DNA from: Botryococcus braunii
Lineage: Eukaryota > Chlorophyta > Trebouxiophyceae
NCBI GenBank assembly: GCA_002005505.1
Contig: KV908358.1
Coordinates: forward strand, 416,183 to 480,182
Length of the DNA: 64,000 nt
Reading direction: 5' to 3'
Part shown: positions 29,601-40,468 of the stretch, piece by piece
How the letters are laid out: the number at the start of each line of letters is the position of its first letter
Position numbering within the stretch: the stretch's first letter is position 1
Notes under the pieces: generated by a model
Databases searched by the model: none
What the model saw: only the letters and a program-made list of their open reading frames with translations
Told to the model about the DNA's origin: nothing
Made by a program: the position numbers and the translations under genes

Positions 29601-31896
29601 CCCCCCTCTGCTGATCAGGAACGTGCACAAAAACTAGGCATCCCCATGTGCGCAGCAAGGATACGTCTAGTTTATATCCCATGAACATTTCGCAGGGAGA
29701 TAGGGGCCTGCCTGTGCTGGGTCCCATATTCAGGAGGGTGCATGCTGTCTCCAGGGCTTCCTTCCACATAACAGGGCTAGCTGCAGCAAAATTGAGGAGG
29801 GTTCTGGTGCGTTCCTTGAGGGTCCTGTTGGCTCTCTCCGCAACTCCGTTCTGCTGAGGGGTATATGGGGCAGATGTCTCCAGCTTAGTGCCCTGGGATG
29901 CACAAAATTCCTTGAACTTGGCATTTAGGAACTCTGTGCCTCTGTCACTGCGGATGCACTTCACTGTAGTTTCCTTCTCAGTTTGCCAGTACAAAATTAG
30001 GTCTCTGACAACAGCTCCAATTACATCTTTTGACTTCACTGGCAGCACTGCCTTCCACCCAGATGCCTCATCAGTTACAGTTACCCAAAAGCGTTCCCCA
30101 GTAATGGCTGCTGGTGCTATGGGGCCCACAGTGTCAATGTGGATTCTGTCAAGGGGTTTCTCAGCAGGTCTAGAACTTTCACCAAACGGGGGACGTGCAT
30201 GCTTCCCCTCAATGCAAGCTTCACAATACTTAGGACACTTTTCACAAGGGGACAATACTGTGTCTAGGCCAGTAACCAGTTGCTCACTGCTCAGGCGTTT
30301 CATCCACGGATCTCCTGGGTGTCCCAATCTGCTGTGCCACAGGAAACGTTTGGCACAGTCATGGCTTTGAGCTTTGGAGCATTTCTTCTTCAGAGCAGCT
30401 GTTACTGAATAAGGAACCGTCACAGGTGCTACTGGGAGACAGTTGTGGATATAATACAGGCCATTCTCTGATTTCACAGGCATCTACCAACCACTCGGTC
30501 CTGAGGCAGCAGTGAATGCTCCAAGTCTATCTGTACTGAACCGGATTCCATCACGCAAAGCAGCAGATACTGATAAAATATTGGTGGTAGCTGAGGGAAC
30601 ACACTGGACATGATGCAGCCACACTGGAACATGCTGAGAGGACATGAGACACACTGACCCAGTAGCAACAATACCCCCAGTGGCATCAGATGTAGCGAGC
30701 AGCAGTGGAATATGGTGGTCATGGACTGTAGGGGCATGCAGCAGGGACAGATTGTTCACGAGATGTACTGACGCTCCACTGTCCACAAGCCAAGACTGTT
30801 TGGACTGTTGGTGTTTACTGCCATCCAGCACATTATATGATACCACGTATGGCATACCTTCCGAGGGAGGAGAAGGTGGGCCTGGAGGAGGGTGCAGCAG
30901 TGGGAACGCTCCAGTGCCAGGGAATGCATGCTGCACGCTGGGAGGTGGCTGTGCTGCTCCAGGAAACTGCCCCTGGGGCCACATGGCTGCCAGTTGTTGT
31001 ACAGCTGCCACCACATTGCGTTGTGTCTCTGCATCCCTTTGGCGTTTGCGGCAGTCTCTCCAAAAATGGCCTTTCTTGTGGCAGTAGTTGCACGTGCCTC
31101 TCACTTCTCCCCTTGATTCTGTGTCTGCTGGCTGTCTGGAGGGAATTGCCCCGCTGGTGGAGGGGACTGGGGCTGCCTCCAGTTGAGCAGGCATTGCTTT
31201 CATCACCATGGCAGGCTGTTCTCCATCATCGTTGTAGCCAGAGGCCTCGGCTGTGGTGGAAATGAGAGCTGCCAGCTGATCAAGGGGATAAGCTACTGCA
31301 GTGGGTAGCAGCCCGGGAGGATTGGCTGCAGCTGGTAGTCCCTGCACTATCTGAGTGGCCACATGACCATCCAAGAGGTCATGTCCATTGCGTTTCAAGC
31401 AGCTCTTGAGATTTATCATTCGGGACACGTACTGGGAAATCGTTTCTCCACGTCTCATCCCTCTAGACATTTCCTTCAGCCAGTCTGCATTGGCTTGAGT
31501 GTTGTAGCCACCCACAAATTTCTTGCAAATGAACAGATATGCATCATATGCTGACGGTTTACTTGACAATTCCCCCAACCATTCCTCTGGAACTGACTCG
31601 TACAGCAGAAGCATTGCAGCAGCATTGTGGATAGTCCCAGGCATGGCAGACTGAATGGCAGGAAAGGAACCCTTAGCACTATTGGCTGCAGTAAAGGCAT
31701 TGTCCCATACCACAAAATTTGTGCCATGACGATCCAGCTTAATGTGCACCTTGACTTGGGTGGCTATGACCTTGGGAAGTACATCTCCCTCACCCCTTGA
31801 TGTGCTTGGCGTGGACGGACTTCGTGTGGGAGACGAGGTAGACTCTTCCTCTGCTGACTGTGATTCTTCACCGGTGCGGGCGCCTTTCTTAGCCAT
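26653..31896 (-). CDS. Copia-B gag-pol polyprotein with one in-frame TAG
   Basis: ATG at 31896 ('MAKKGARTGEESQ') and stop at 26653. One in-frame TAG at 30486-30484 separates Gag-protease (about 471 codons) from integrase-RT-RNase H (1276 codons); no frameshift is present. Motifs are CCHC 'CNYCHKKGHFWRDC', protease 'WLVDSGASVHL' (intact DSG), GAG_pre-integrase 'HSRLGHPGDPW', integrase 'HIDTVGP', 'DRGTEF' and 'PQQNGVAERANR', RT 'YVDDLLIVSKG', and RNase H 'DADYGGDQDHRFSTT' and 'DNQGCINHL'. All catalytic residues look intact. The stop falls just after protease. It may be a recent inactivating mutation or may limit Pol relative to Gag-protease. Confidence 0.88.
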
Positions 31897-31909
31897 GCTG
31901 CAAAGCTTG

Positions 31910-32435
31910 TCAGTCTTCACTCCTTTCTGACAGTCTGGAGTCTCCGTCCTCGTCCTCACTGTCGTCCTCTGTTTCCCACTCGTCCACTTCAAATTGTCCT
32001 CTGCCGTAGAGAATTAGATGATCAATGAAGTCGTCTCCCAGGCTGCTCAAAGCTAGCTCAATCGCCGCGTAGGCCGCTTTCTCTGTCCAATAAGCTTCGT
32101 GCGATGGACCTCCCGTTTGCTGTAAGCACCTCTCAAAAATTGCTCGTGTCAGATATCCTGGCTCTCCGTTGATGAAAGAGATTTCCCAAGCCGTGAATTT
32201 ATAAGCTGGGTATATCGGGAAACGCTCTCGGAACCACTGAGGTGGGGTGAGTGCTCCTCGTCCGTGTGCTTCGTGGACGAAGTCCTTCACTAGGAATGCA
32301 CGCTCGTCTATCGTTCGTAGGGCCTTTCTCTCCTCCTGCCTTTCTTCGCTCGTTATATGTTGGAGGAGGAGGTGGAGGCGGAGGAGGTCTATTTCCGCCC
32401 GTGCTCATACGTCCGGTTTGTCGAGTTCGCGCCAT
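31910..32435 (-). CDS. ORF0 of Copia-B, H3-tail-like start, one frameshift
   Basis: Small protein of about 175 codons between the primer binding site and gag; function unknown. ATG at 32435. Residues after Met read 'ARTRQTGRMSTGGNRP', matching 11 of 16 positions of the canonical histone H3 tail. A proline run ending in PPTY-NE follows, then a basic/Gly stretch. A one-base shift near 32310 is needed to enter 'ERAFLVKDFV', after which come 'WFRERFPIYPAYKFTAWE', 'SFINGEPGYLTRAIFERC' and an acidic tail 'DEWETEDDSEDEDGD', with the stop at 31910. Gag starts 13 bp further on. Homologues precede gag in Copia-A and Copia-C. I know of no named domain for the conserved block. Confidence 0.7.
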
Positions 32436-32488
32436 CGCAGACTACTTTGCCCAAGTCATACATTTTTCATGCCTCAGCAGAAAAGCTG

Positions 32489-32501
32489 TGGGCCCATAAC
32501 C
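32489..32501 (-). promoter_or_regulatory. Primer binding site of Copia-B
   Basis: Directly after the 5' LTR the sense strand reads GGTTATGGGCCCA. This is complementary to TGGGCCCATAACC, the anticodon arm of eukaryotic initiator tRNA-Met. A primer ending at the anticodon stem, as reported for the half-tRNA primer of Drosophila copia, would fit. The same 13 bases follow the Copia-C LTR. Confidence 0.75.
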
Positions 32502-33207
32502 TGTAAACTTCTGTGTTCGGCGTTCCCTGTATGACCCGGGCACGAAGGGTGATTAGCTCGTCGGTACTCTTGTTGTGTGTAGGAGAACAAGCAGTGACCG
32601 AATGTGAATGAGGACTTGATAGGCAACAGTCAAGAGATAAGCACCCGAAGTGCCTTTAATGTCCCAATCAAGTCATTACAATGCTACTTGCTTTCTCTCA
32701 TCGCTCCGTAATTCAAACTACTCAATCTACGTAACTACCGATAGTCTGCATTATCAGAGGTTCAACGAGGAAAACCTTAGCATCAACTTAATAATATTAC
32801 CTAGACCTTTCCTAACCCATTGTCAATGAGGCTTCAGTCTCTTAACGTCAGTTTACCTGTATGACCCGGGCACGAAGGGTGATTAGCTCGTCGGTACTCT
32901 TGTTGTGTGTAGGAGAACAAGCAGTGACCGAATGTGAATGAGGACTTGATAGGCAACAGTCAAGAGATAAGCACCCGAAGTGCCTTTAATGTCCCAATCA
33001 AGTGCCTCGTCCTTGCACGCCGGCGTCATAGATCCTTTCTAGCAAACCGTGTCTGATTACCTCATCCTTCCTAAACAACGTACAATTGGTCTAGATGGGA
33101 TCTGGCAAAACTCCCAGGTTCTGCCACCTATTATTCATTGAGGCTGATCTGGCCACTATTACTCTTCTGAGGGAAAGGCACCAAAATGTTCGGTCACTAT
33201 TATAACA
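32502..33207 (-). repeat. 5' LTR of Copia-B (706 bp)
   Basis: Near-identical to 25930-26634. It carries the same duplicated 147-bp modules with donor-like GTAAAC after the first and GGAACG after the second. TG...CA ends; flanked on the right by the AAAAC duplication. Confidence 0.93.
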
Positions 33208-33805
33208 AAAACCCTGAACTCCAACACTCCTATCCGTGTGCAAGGTACTAAGGGCATCTTCCATTTCCTGTAAGGTGAAGGGGTGGTTAAGGGAGTCATC
33301 GGTGACCGGAGAAGGTGGATACGCCACCTCAAACAAGGGGATAAGCGGTTCAGCAGGGGCAGCTTCATCCCCCCCAGTGAACCCAGACATGAAGGTGCCC
33401 CACATCTGATGGTCATGCAAGGGCAGGGGCAAGGAAGGGGGGGTGGCCACGAAGCGTCCGCCAAAAGAGACGGGGGCAAGTATGAAAGAGAGCAACACAC
33501 TCGTCCAATTGAGACATGAGCCACACCCTTTTACATACATAGGAATGATAGTGCCGCTCAAGTCCACGCACTGCAGGGTCGGAAAACCCATGCAAGCGAC
33601 CTGCCCGCCACCAGTCCCGCTTGAGTCTAACACATTCCTGGTCATAGAATGGCTGGTGTGGGGGATTCCTAGCAGGAGAAGCTAACCGAACAGTATACAT
33701 CCGCGGTTTCCTTGCTCTTTCGCGACACCCATGACAAGAAGTCTTGTCACTGCGGTACTCACGCAAGTCTAGCCTGCAAAACCCCACTTTGCGCTTACAG
33801 CCCAA
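33208..33805 (-). pseudogene. Upstream part of the split LINE reverse transcriptase gene
   Basis: Minus-strand frames '[14 protein letters not shown]', '[16 protein letters not shown]' and 'FTLQEMEDALSTLHTD' are the linker and start of a LINE RT domain. Coding stops at the Copia-B target site and resumes beyond 25929. Removing Copia-B and one copy of AAAAC restores continuity into 'PSEFLRFAQ'. Frameshifts near 33410-33525 show it is not intact. The homology ends near 33.8 kb, so the endonuclease domain is lost or diverged. Confidence 0.75.
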
Positions 33806-34822
33806 AGATTCAATATCAAGGTCCTACATGAGCAAGGCAAAACGTGGGTGGAAGCTAGGCCGACGAGACACAGCCCTACACATGACCAACGCTTGATTTC
33901 ACACACACCAGTTGCACCAACAAAAGTTAGTTCAACATGTTTCTAAATTTTGGGCCCCGTATATTGGCGAAAGGCCCAACATCAACCCTCGAGAGTGCGT
34001 CTCCTCCCCTCTGCCCTTCCGCATTCACACGGGCCAGGCTTTCAGCCCAGCCAAAAAATTCAGAAATACCCCAAAACAATCACGGATTGCTTTAAAGTAT
34101 TGCGGCAAAACGCTACCAAAGGTGTCGGGCTCACGGCTTCCTTTCGGACCTTAGGCATGCAAATTTCGGTACCTTCTCCGATGCTCTCCAAACTTCGCAC
34201 CCCCTCTGCTTGCCGCCACGGCCACCTACTGGTGTGCCTCTTGCAAAAATAAAGCCCTGGGAACGCCCTCTAAGCTCTTGCAAACAGGGCCCTTACCTCC
34301 CCTGGCTTCAAACGGCAAGTGCCACTTGCAACTTCGGGGCGGTACTGTACCATCTTTGTCGCGGAGGGCCCACAAGTTTTCTTTGTACTACGGCAACTTG
34401 CTCTACGCGTCACACGTGTGTTGCCCATGGCCCGCAAATCCCCCGATTAAATGTCCTAAAATGACGATTTTTGCAGCACATATTTCGCGTCTGTTAAGAT
34501 TTATTGTCATGGGGTGACCCGTGCACTGGTTCTAACCAAATTTGGGCCAACCCATGCAAGTACTTAAGTATGGAGCCGGATGGGGTGTTGTAATACTAAG
34601 CCGGCTGAACTCAAAAACCCAGCCTCGGATATGATAAGATGGGGCCGTGGGGGGGGGGGGGCGCTAGGGTAACAATATTACATCAGTAATGGGATAAATT
34701 CTTAAGTAAAGTCAAAAAGGGGGATTTCCCGAGAAAGTGTTGGAGTTTTCTTCTGGAAAGGGGGGAAGGGGGGGGGATCCCTCCGGAGGGGATTGAAGGT
34801 AACGATGTTGTGCATCAGGAAC

Positions 34823-34852
34823 GGGGTACCTTCTTTCGAAAGAAGGTACCCC
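34823..34852. repeat. 30-bp perfect palindrome
   Basis: Left arm ggggtaccttctttc is followed immediately by its exact reverse complement. No spacer. Part of the 34.7-35.1 kb palindrome cluster. Confidence 0.95.
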
Positions 34853-34942
34853 ATTACCTTAGAAGATCCCCCGCTATAATTCAGGCGGGGAATCTCTCGA
34901 GAAAGCAATTGTAAAGAGAGTAAAGATGTCTTAGATGTTATT

Positions 34943-34980
34943 AGAAGATCCCCCGCTTGAATTCAAGCGGGGGATCTTCT
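34943..34980. repeat. 38-bp perfect palindrome
   Basis: Left arm agaagatcccccgcttgaa is followed by its exact reverse complement, with no spacer. It is followed by 'cgagaaagtattggg', which also follows the related, imperfect copies at about 34.86-34.91 and 35.10-35.13 kb. Confidence 0.95.
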
Positions 34981-35782
34981 CGAGAAAGTATTGGGCGAGG
35001 TGCTAGGGGCCCCCCGGGGGGGGGGGGGGCGGGGTTGCATTAATACATTGTGAAGTACGTACTTTTAAGTATATGTACGTATACATATCATCTGTCAAGC
35101 GGGGGATCTTTTCGAGAAAGTACTGGGCTGGATGGGGGTGGACGAGACATTGTTACCTTAACTAAGGTATGAATGTTACGCATTAGTGATGGGATATCAT
35201 TGCAGAGGATGCGTGGAGGTTTTTAAAGTGTAAATGTATACTGCTGCAGCAGGTACATATAGTTACATTGTTAACAAATCGACATAATTACAGCGTTTAC
35301 AAATCGATTCAAAAAAGAAGTTGCATCATCTATTGCAAGTTACCGGGTCTTTATCGATCCTTGCACGATTTTTGAGTATGTGCTCAGAACTCGTGTAAAC
35401 AAATATAAGAACAATCCCGGGAATAATATTTTGAGGTTTTTGAAATCTTCGGAATTTTCATAATAAACCGGGCATCCAAGTCAAGGCGTGACGATGAAGA
35501 TCGATAAATCGTCGATTTATGTATAGTCTATTTCCTCTTACAAGAGACATATCAGTTAAATGTGAAACTTGTCCTACTTCAAGTCGATTGGAGGAATAAT
35601 CGGAGAACGCAGAATCTTTGAATTATCATCTCATAAGATATGCGCTTCCAAAGCCATGACTTGCAAGAATCTGATCAGAATGCCTCGAGACAACAGCGGC
35701 GAATCTTTGAAACAAATATTTTGAAGGACTTAATTGATGTAGCATGGAGGAGCTAGAAAGAACACGCAAGGAGGAGCTCGAG

Positions 35783-35981
<199 letters not shown>

Positions 35982-36249
35982 TGTAATAGTGACTAGGACC
36001 GGGTTCGAATCGGCTAAGTGCTCGGGTCGGATCCGTGTTATCATGGTCCTTCTGGATAAGGTCTCGAGGAAAGCGCAGTACGGCAAGTGTGCCTGGTAGT
36101 AGCGTAGCTCAAGGGACGTGTCCCTAGTCGGCGCAACAAGGATACATATTGTAAGGGATTCTGTGCAAGTTTAATGTAATGTCTCCGTTTCACTTGCTAA
36201 ACCCTCTAATTGCACTATTCTTTCAGAGGGAGAGGGAGAGGGTGGGAGG

Positions 36250-36620
<371 letters not shown>

Positions 36621-36779
36621 GTAGGTCATGACATGCTAGGATGCATCGATGTCATGAACTACAGGTTGACGGTAGCCTAAGCGTAGGCCTATGCTGAACC
36701 GTAACAGAAGGGTTGTTTCAGTGCTGGCTAGCCTTCACAGCCTGTGAAAAACAGGTTTGATGAAGACTCGGGGCACCTC

Positions 36780-37600
36780 TTTTAAGGTTCAGGGGTACAG
36801 GGGTACCCTTTTACCGGTACACCCCTGTACCGGCACGGGGAGGGGCAGGGATACAATTTTACACTTTTTCTGGTACAATGGATGAGGGACAAGAAGAAGA
36901 ACAATAACTTTACAAGAGTGGGGTAAAAAAGACCAGTCCAATGGACCAAAACCCAAATGTTTTTCAGCCATGAGTCAAACCCGGCGAGCAGCCAGCTGGC
37001 GACCCACAGCGGCTGCAATAATGAAACTGACCCGACGCATGACAAAATATACCTCCACATTTTCTTGACCAATGATGGCTTGGTTCAAAAGCCCTGGAGC
37101 CTCTGCAACAAGGCCAGCGCATCAGCATGCAACCATCCAAATGTTTCAAAAGAGAAGTCTTGGAAGGCCACAGGCGGCTGTTGACGCGACGACAAAATAG
37201 CATGGCGAGTCTGCTTGTCTTGAGCGGCGTGCGCGGCCCCACCCCCCCCCCCCCCCCGGGGGGGCGAAGTGCAGCAAGTTGGCAGCGGTGAGTGGCGATG
37301 AGCCAACGATGTCGATTTAGAGGTCACGCCCCGCCTCCCACGTGTGGAGGCGGAGGTCTGCACGACGGCGCTCCTGGCTAGGGACAGGGGTGGGAAAGAC
37401 GGGTTCCCGGGTGACGCGCTGACGAGCAGAGTTAAGGACAGGGTCGAGGCCTTTACGAAAGGAGGAATGCCGGCCAACATTTGCATCATTCCCCCCTGAG
37501 GTGCAGTGGACAGCATGGTCGCCCCAGACATCCAACCTCCTTCTTCTCCTACACAAGTGGAGTAAAAGAGACCAGCCCTGTGTTCAAGGACCCAAATCCA
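36780..37600 (-). pseudogene. Second copy of the non-LTR element 3' end
   Basis: Same family as 22.76-23.8 kb, inverted. Minus-strand frames give 'RLDVWGDHAVHCTSGG', 'RRRADLRLHTWEAGRDL' and 'LHADALALLQRLQG', in different frames with a poly-C/G run at about 37223-37262. The 3' untranslated text ('ccaatggaccaaaacccaaat') is also shared. It lacks the RT core, as the other two copies do. Confidence 0.65.
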
Positions 37601-38439
37601 AATGTCTTCCAAACCCAAACGCCTTCTTCTTCCAATCATGCTTCACCCGTAGAACCATGGTTGAGTTCGGTGCTTAGTGTTCAACGCGGTGGTAATCCAT
37701 TCCGATTCACGGCCAGGACCCCCGCAGGGATCCCATTTTGGATGCTGTAAGCGAAGCTCACACCTCTAGGAGCCCAACACTGTCCACCATCAGTTATTCG
37801 GTAAAATCATACAGGATGTACACGAAAGCTGCATGTAAGGAGAAGAACTGCAGATATTCAAGCCAAAGAGTATGAGGGCTCGACCTGAAAACAAAGTACC
37901 GTCAGTCCCAGATCAGGTTGGACAAGAACGCCGGCATAAAGAAGTTTCAGTATCTTGGAACTAGTCCACGCTCGTCTTGCTGATTTCTATCAACCACATT
38001 TTCTCGATTGTTTCTGAGGCAGAATCGCATATCGGGTGGAAATTGACATGAACTGATTCCGCCGCTGTGCTGTCCGGCCCAGCATTCACCAGTCCCTGCT
38101 GCACAAGACAACCAGGCCCCTGTCTTCAGACGTGCCCCAGCAAGACGCCTGCTGGACCGAGGCTTGTGGACCCTCTGCAAACACATGCCCCAACACGTCC
38201 GGGAGGTGGAGCAGTACTTAGACCCTTTGGCGCAACCAATGGGACCCCTGGACCACCGGCAACTGGCAACGATGAACTGCAGCAACCACTGGAGCCCTGC
38301 AGCACACATTAACACTCAACGGTTAGACCAGAGACAAGGTCTCCTTCCCATGTTCAGTGTGCAGGCTCACCATGGACTGACGTTGAAGCCCCTTGTACAG
38401 CACCTCCGTGTCCTTACCATGCAGGGAACACGCCATCCC
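37601..38439. other. Unassigned, LTR-end remnant near its right edge
   Basis: No gene recognised. The last stretch ('cacctccgtgtccttaccatgcag|ggaacacgccatcccataac', in two parts around 38400-38445) resembles the terminal part of the LTRs in this window. It probably belongs to the decayed left side of Copia-D, or to another LTR into which the pol fragment was joined. Confidence 0.4.
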
Positions 38440-38469
38440 ATAACCTAACGCATTAGATGCCACACAGAA

Positions 38470-39753
38470 TCTTGAGATCCACCAAGTGGATATCAAGGCT
38501 GCCATCCTTAATGATGAGCTGGAGGTATAGGTGTTTGTTACCCAAGCCCCTGTATTTGAGAATGGTAACAAGAGAGTGGTATGTAAGCTAACAAAGGCTC
38601 TCTTTGGTCTGAAGCAAGCCCCAAGGGCTTGGCATAAGACTTTGAGCGCCAAGTTGAGCGTCATGCATGACGCTCAACTACAGCCCATATGGGCTATAGT
38701 GTATGCAAGAGTGATGCTGGGGTGTACATCAGGAGGGCCCCTAACGGTAACATGTCCTTCATTCTTGTATGTGTAGATGATCTTCTTATTGTTGCTCGTG
38801 TGATCTCAGAGATTGAGTGGGGAAAGAAGCTTCTTAAGAAGGACTTCACCATTCATGATCTGGGAGAGGTGCATGATTTCTTGGGAGGTCAGATTATTAG
38901 GAATGGATTTGATTGCACCATTTCCTTGAGTTGCACTCCTAAGATCGATGCACTTCAGGAAATGTTTGGAGTTGCCGATGATGGACGTGTGGTGGACACA
39001 CCAATGTCCAAGGATTTTGTGGCCAGCAGCAGGCCCGAGTCCTCGGATGGGATGTCATCTGGGGCGGGAACCCCTCTAGCACCTGGTCATCGGTACTGTG
39101 AGTTGATTGGGTATCGTTTGTACACTGCCAATGCAACACGGCCTGATATTTCTCATGCTCTTGGATTGTTGTCAAGGCATAGAATGAGCCCTAGTACTTC
39201 ACACTGGAATGAAGCCATTCGAGTGTTGAAGTATTTGAGCGATACCAGAGATTTGGCACTTACTCTGGGTGGGAAGGGACCTGAGCTAGAAGGTTACGTG
39301 AATGCCAATTATGCGGGGGACCTTGACCGTAGGTATTCCACCACTGGCAATGTTCTATATTTCTATGGTAGTGCCGTGCACGTAGTGTTAGGAAGCAAAA
39401 AGCAGTGCTCAGATGCTACATCAACTGTGCAGGCTGAATTCATTGCAGCCAGCCATATCGTGAAGGATTCCAACTGGTTGAGAGGTTTCTTGGAGAAGAT
39501 TGGGGCTGCACCTTGGAGGGTCAAAATCTTTTGTGACAAAGAAGGTTGCATTGCCAACTTGCGCAATCCTCTCTGTTCCAAGTTCACGAAGCACGTTGCC
39601 GTAAGCTTTCACTATGCTAGAGAGGCTATATCAATGGGGCTGGTAGATATCCTCTATGTGGAATATGCTGTGGCTCATATAATGACCAAGCCACTCAACA
39701 AACCCGTGTTTGTTGGTCATCGTGATTCGCTAGGTCGTAGAAGATACACATAA
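38470..39753 (+). pseudogene. Copia-D RT/RNase H fragment
   Basis: 5'-deleted pol. An early segment 'VFVTQAPVFENGNKRVVCKL' lies in one frame. After a short palindromic duplication at about 38650-38680 the frame moves to 'MGYSVCKSDAGVYI' and runs to TAA at 39751-39753. RT catalytic 'CVDDLLIVAR' is YVDD-like with C for Y. RNase H has 'NANYAGDLDRRYSTT' with the usual catalytic DAD changed to NAN, so it is probably inactive. 'KPLNKPVFVGHRDSLG' ends the frame. About 60 percent identical to Copia-A/B/C by eye. Confidence 0.8.
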
Positions 39754-39773
39754 AGCATGCAGGCAAGGGGAAG

Positions 39774-40468
39774 TGTTGATGTACGAACGTTATTGGTTGA
39801 TGCCTTGTGCTTTAGGTGATCTTCATGTACAATATTAGGATATGGGTGCATTGTGAACATAAGGTACCTCTAGACACGGTAATATGTGAACTTTTTCGAG
39901 CATACGGTATGATATGATCTAGATTACGCGTTTGTGAACGAACTATTAAAGTCGTGATCGCCGCACAGTCGAACAACTGGTTTGAAAACATGCTGGGCAC
40001 TTGTGATGATAGTCTTATTCATTCAGTTGCGATTGTTCAATATAGCAGACAGTCGTCTTAAATTGGAGCTTGAGGAACATAATGTGACAACATGTCTGCC
40101 TGTCTACAGGTGCGGTGCGGCGCATATTGGGTTTAGTACAATGTGTTCATGTTTGATTGCTCAACTGTTGGTGAACCTTCTTACTGTTCATTCAAGCCAC
40201 CCAAACAGTTAATGGACGAAGGCTTATTGAGTATAGGAAGGTACTTGCTCTTAGCCGTCAGGAGTTGCTCCGTATAGAGTTGCTCATTGATAGATCATCA
40301 TGTAACTGAACTGGTCTGAAAATATGCTGGGCACTTGTGATGTTAGTCTTGTTCATTCAGTTGTGATTGCTCAACATAGCAGATAGTTGTCCTGGACTGG
40401 AGCTTGAGGAACATACTGTGACGACCTGTCTGCCTCCCTACAGGATGCGCCGAATGCCCATAACTTCA
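39774..40468 (+). repeat. 3' LTR of Copia-D (695 bp)
   Basis: TGTTGATGTACGAACG... to ...gcccataacttca. Two diverged copies of a 135-bp module lie at 39975-40109 and 40309-40443. The first is followed by GTGCGG and the second by GATGCG, the same arrangement as in the other three families. Confidence 0.75.

Larger units (their letters stand above)
25930..33207 (-). mobile_element. Copia-B: full-length LTR retrotransposon nested in a LINE
   Basis: Complete Ty1/copia element on the minus strand. The LTRs (25930-26634 and 32502-33207) differ by one base insertion and one substitution in my reading. The 5-bp target duplication AAAAC sits at 25925-25929 and 33208-33212. Order in the sense direction: LTR, primer binding site, ORF0, gag-pol, polypurine tract, LTR. 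Defects: an ORF0 frameshift and one TAG in gag-pol. The insertion interrupts a non-LTR reverse transcriptase gene, so it is younger than that element. Confidence 0.95.
33806..35760. other. Gene-free region with palindromes
   Basis: No gene recognised. It contains poly-G runs (about 34650, 34770, 35020), two long perfect palindromes listed separately and several copies of a 'gggatcttctcgagaaagta'-like motif between 34.72 and 35.13 kb. The last 600 bases are AT-rich unique sequence. Confidence 0.6.
38440..40468 (+). mobile_element. Copia-D: pol fragment plus 3' LTR
   Basis: A fourth, diverged Ty1/copia family. Internal sequence is present only from the RT palm onward, followed by polypurine tract 'aggcaaggggaag' and a 695-bp LTR. 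Gag, protease and integrase are deleted. The LTR-like end just to the left suggests an internal deletion between the 5' LTR and RT. Confidence 0.8.
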
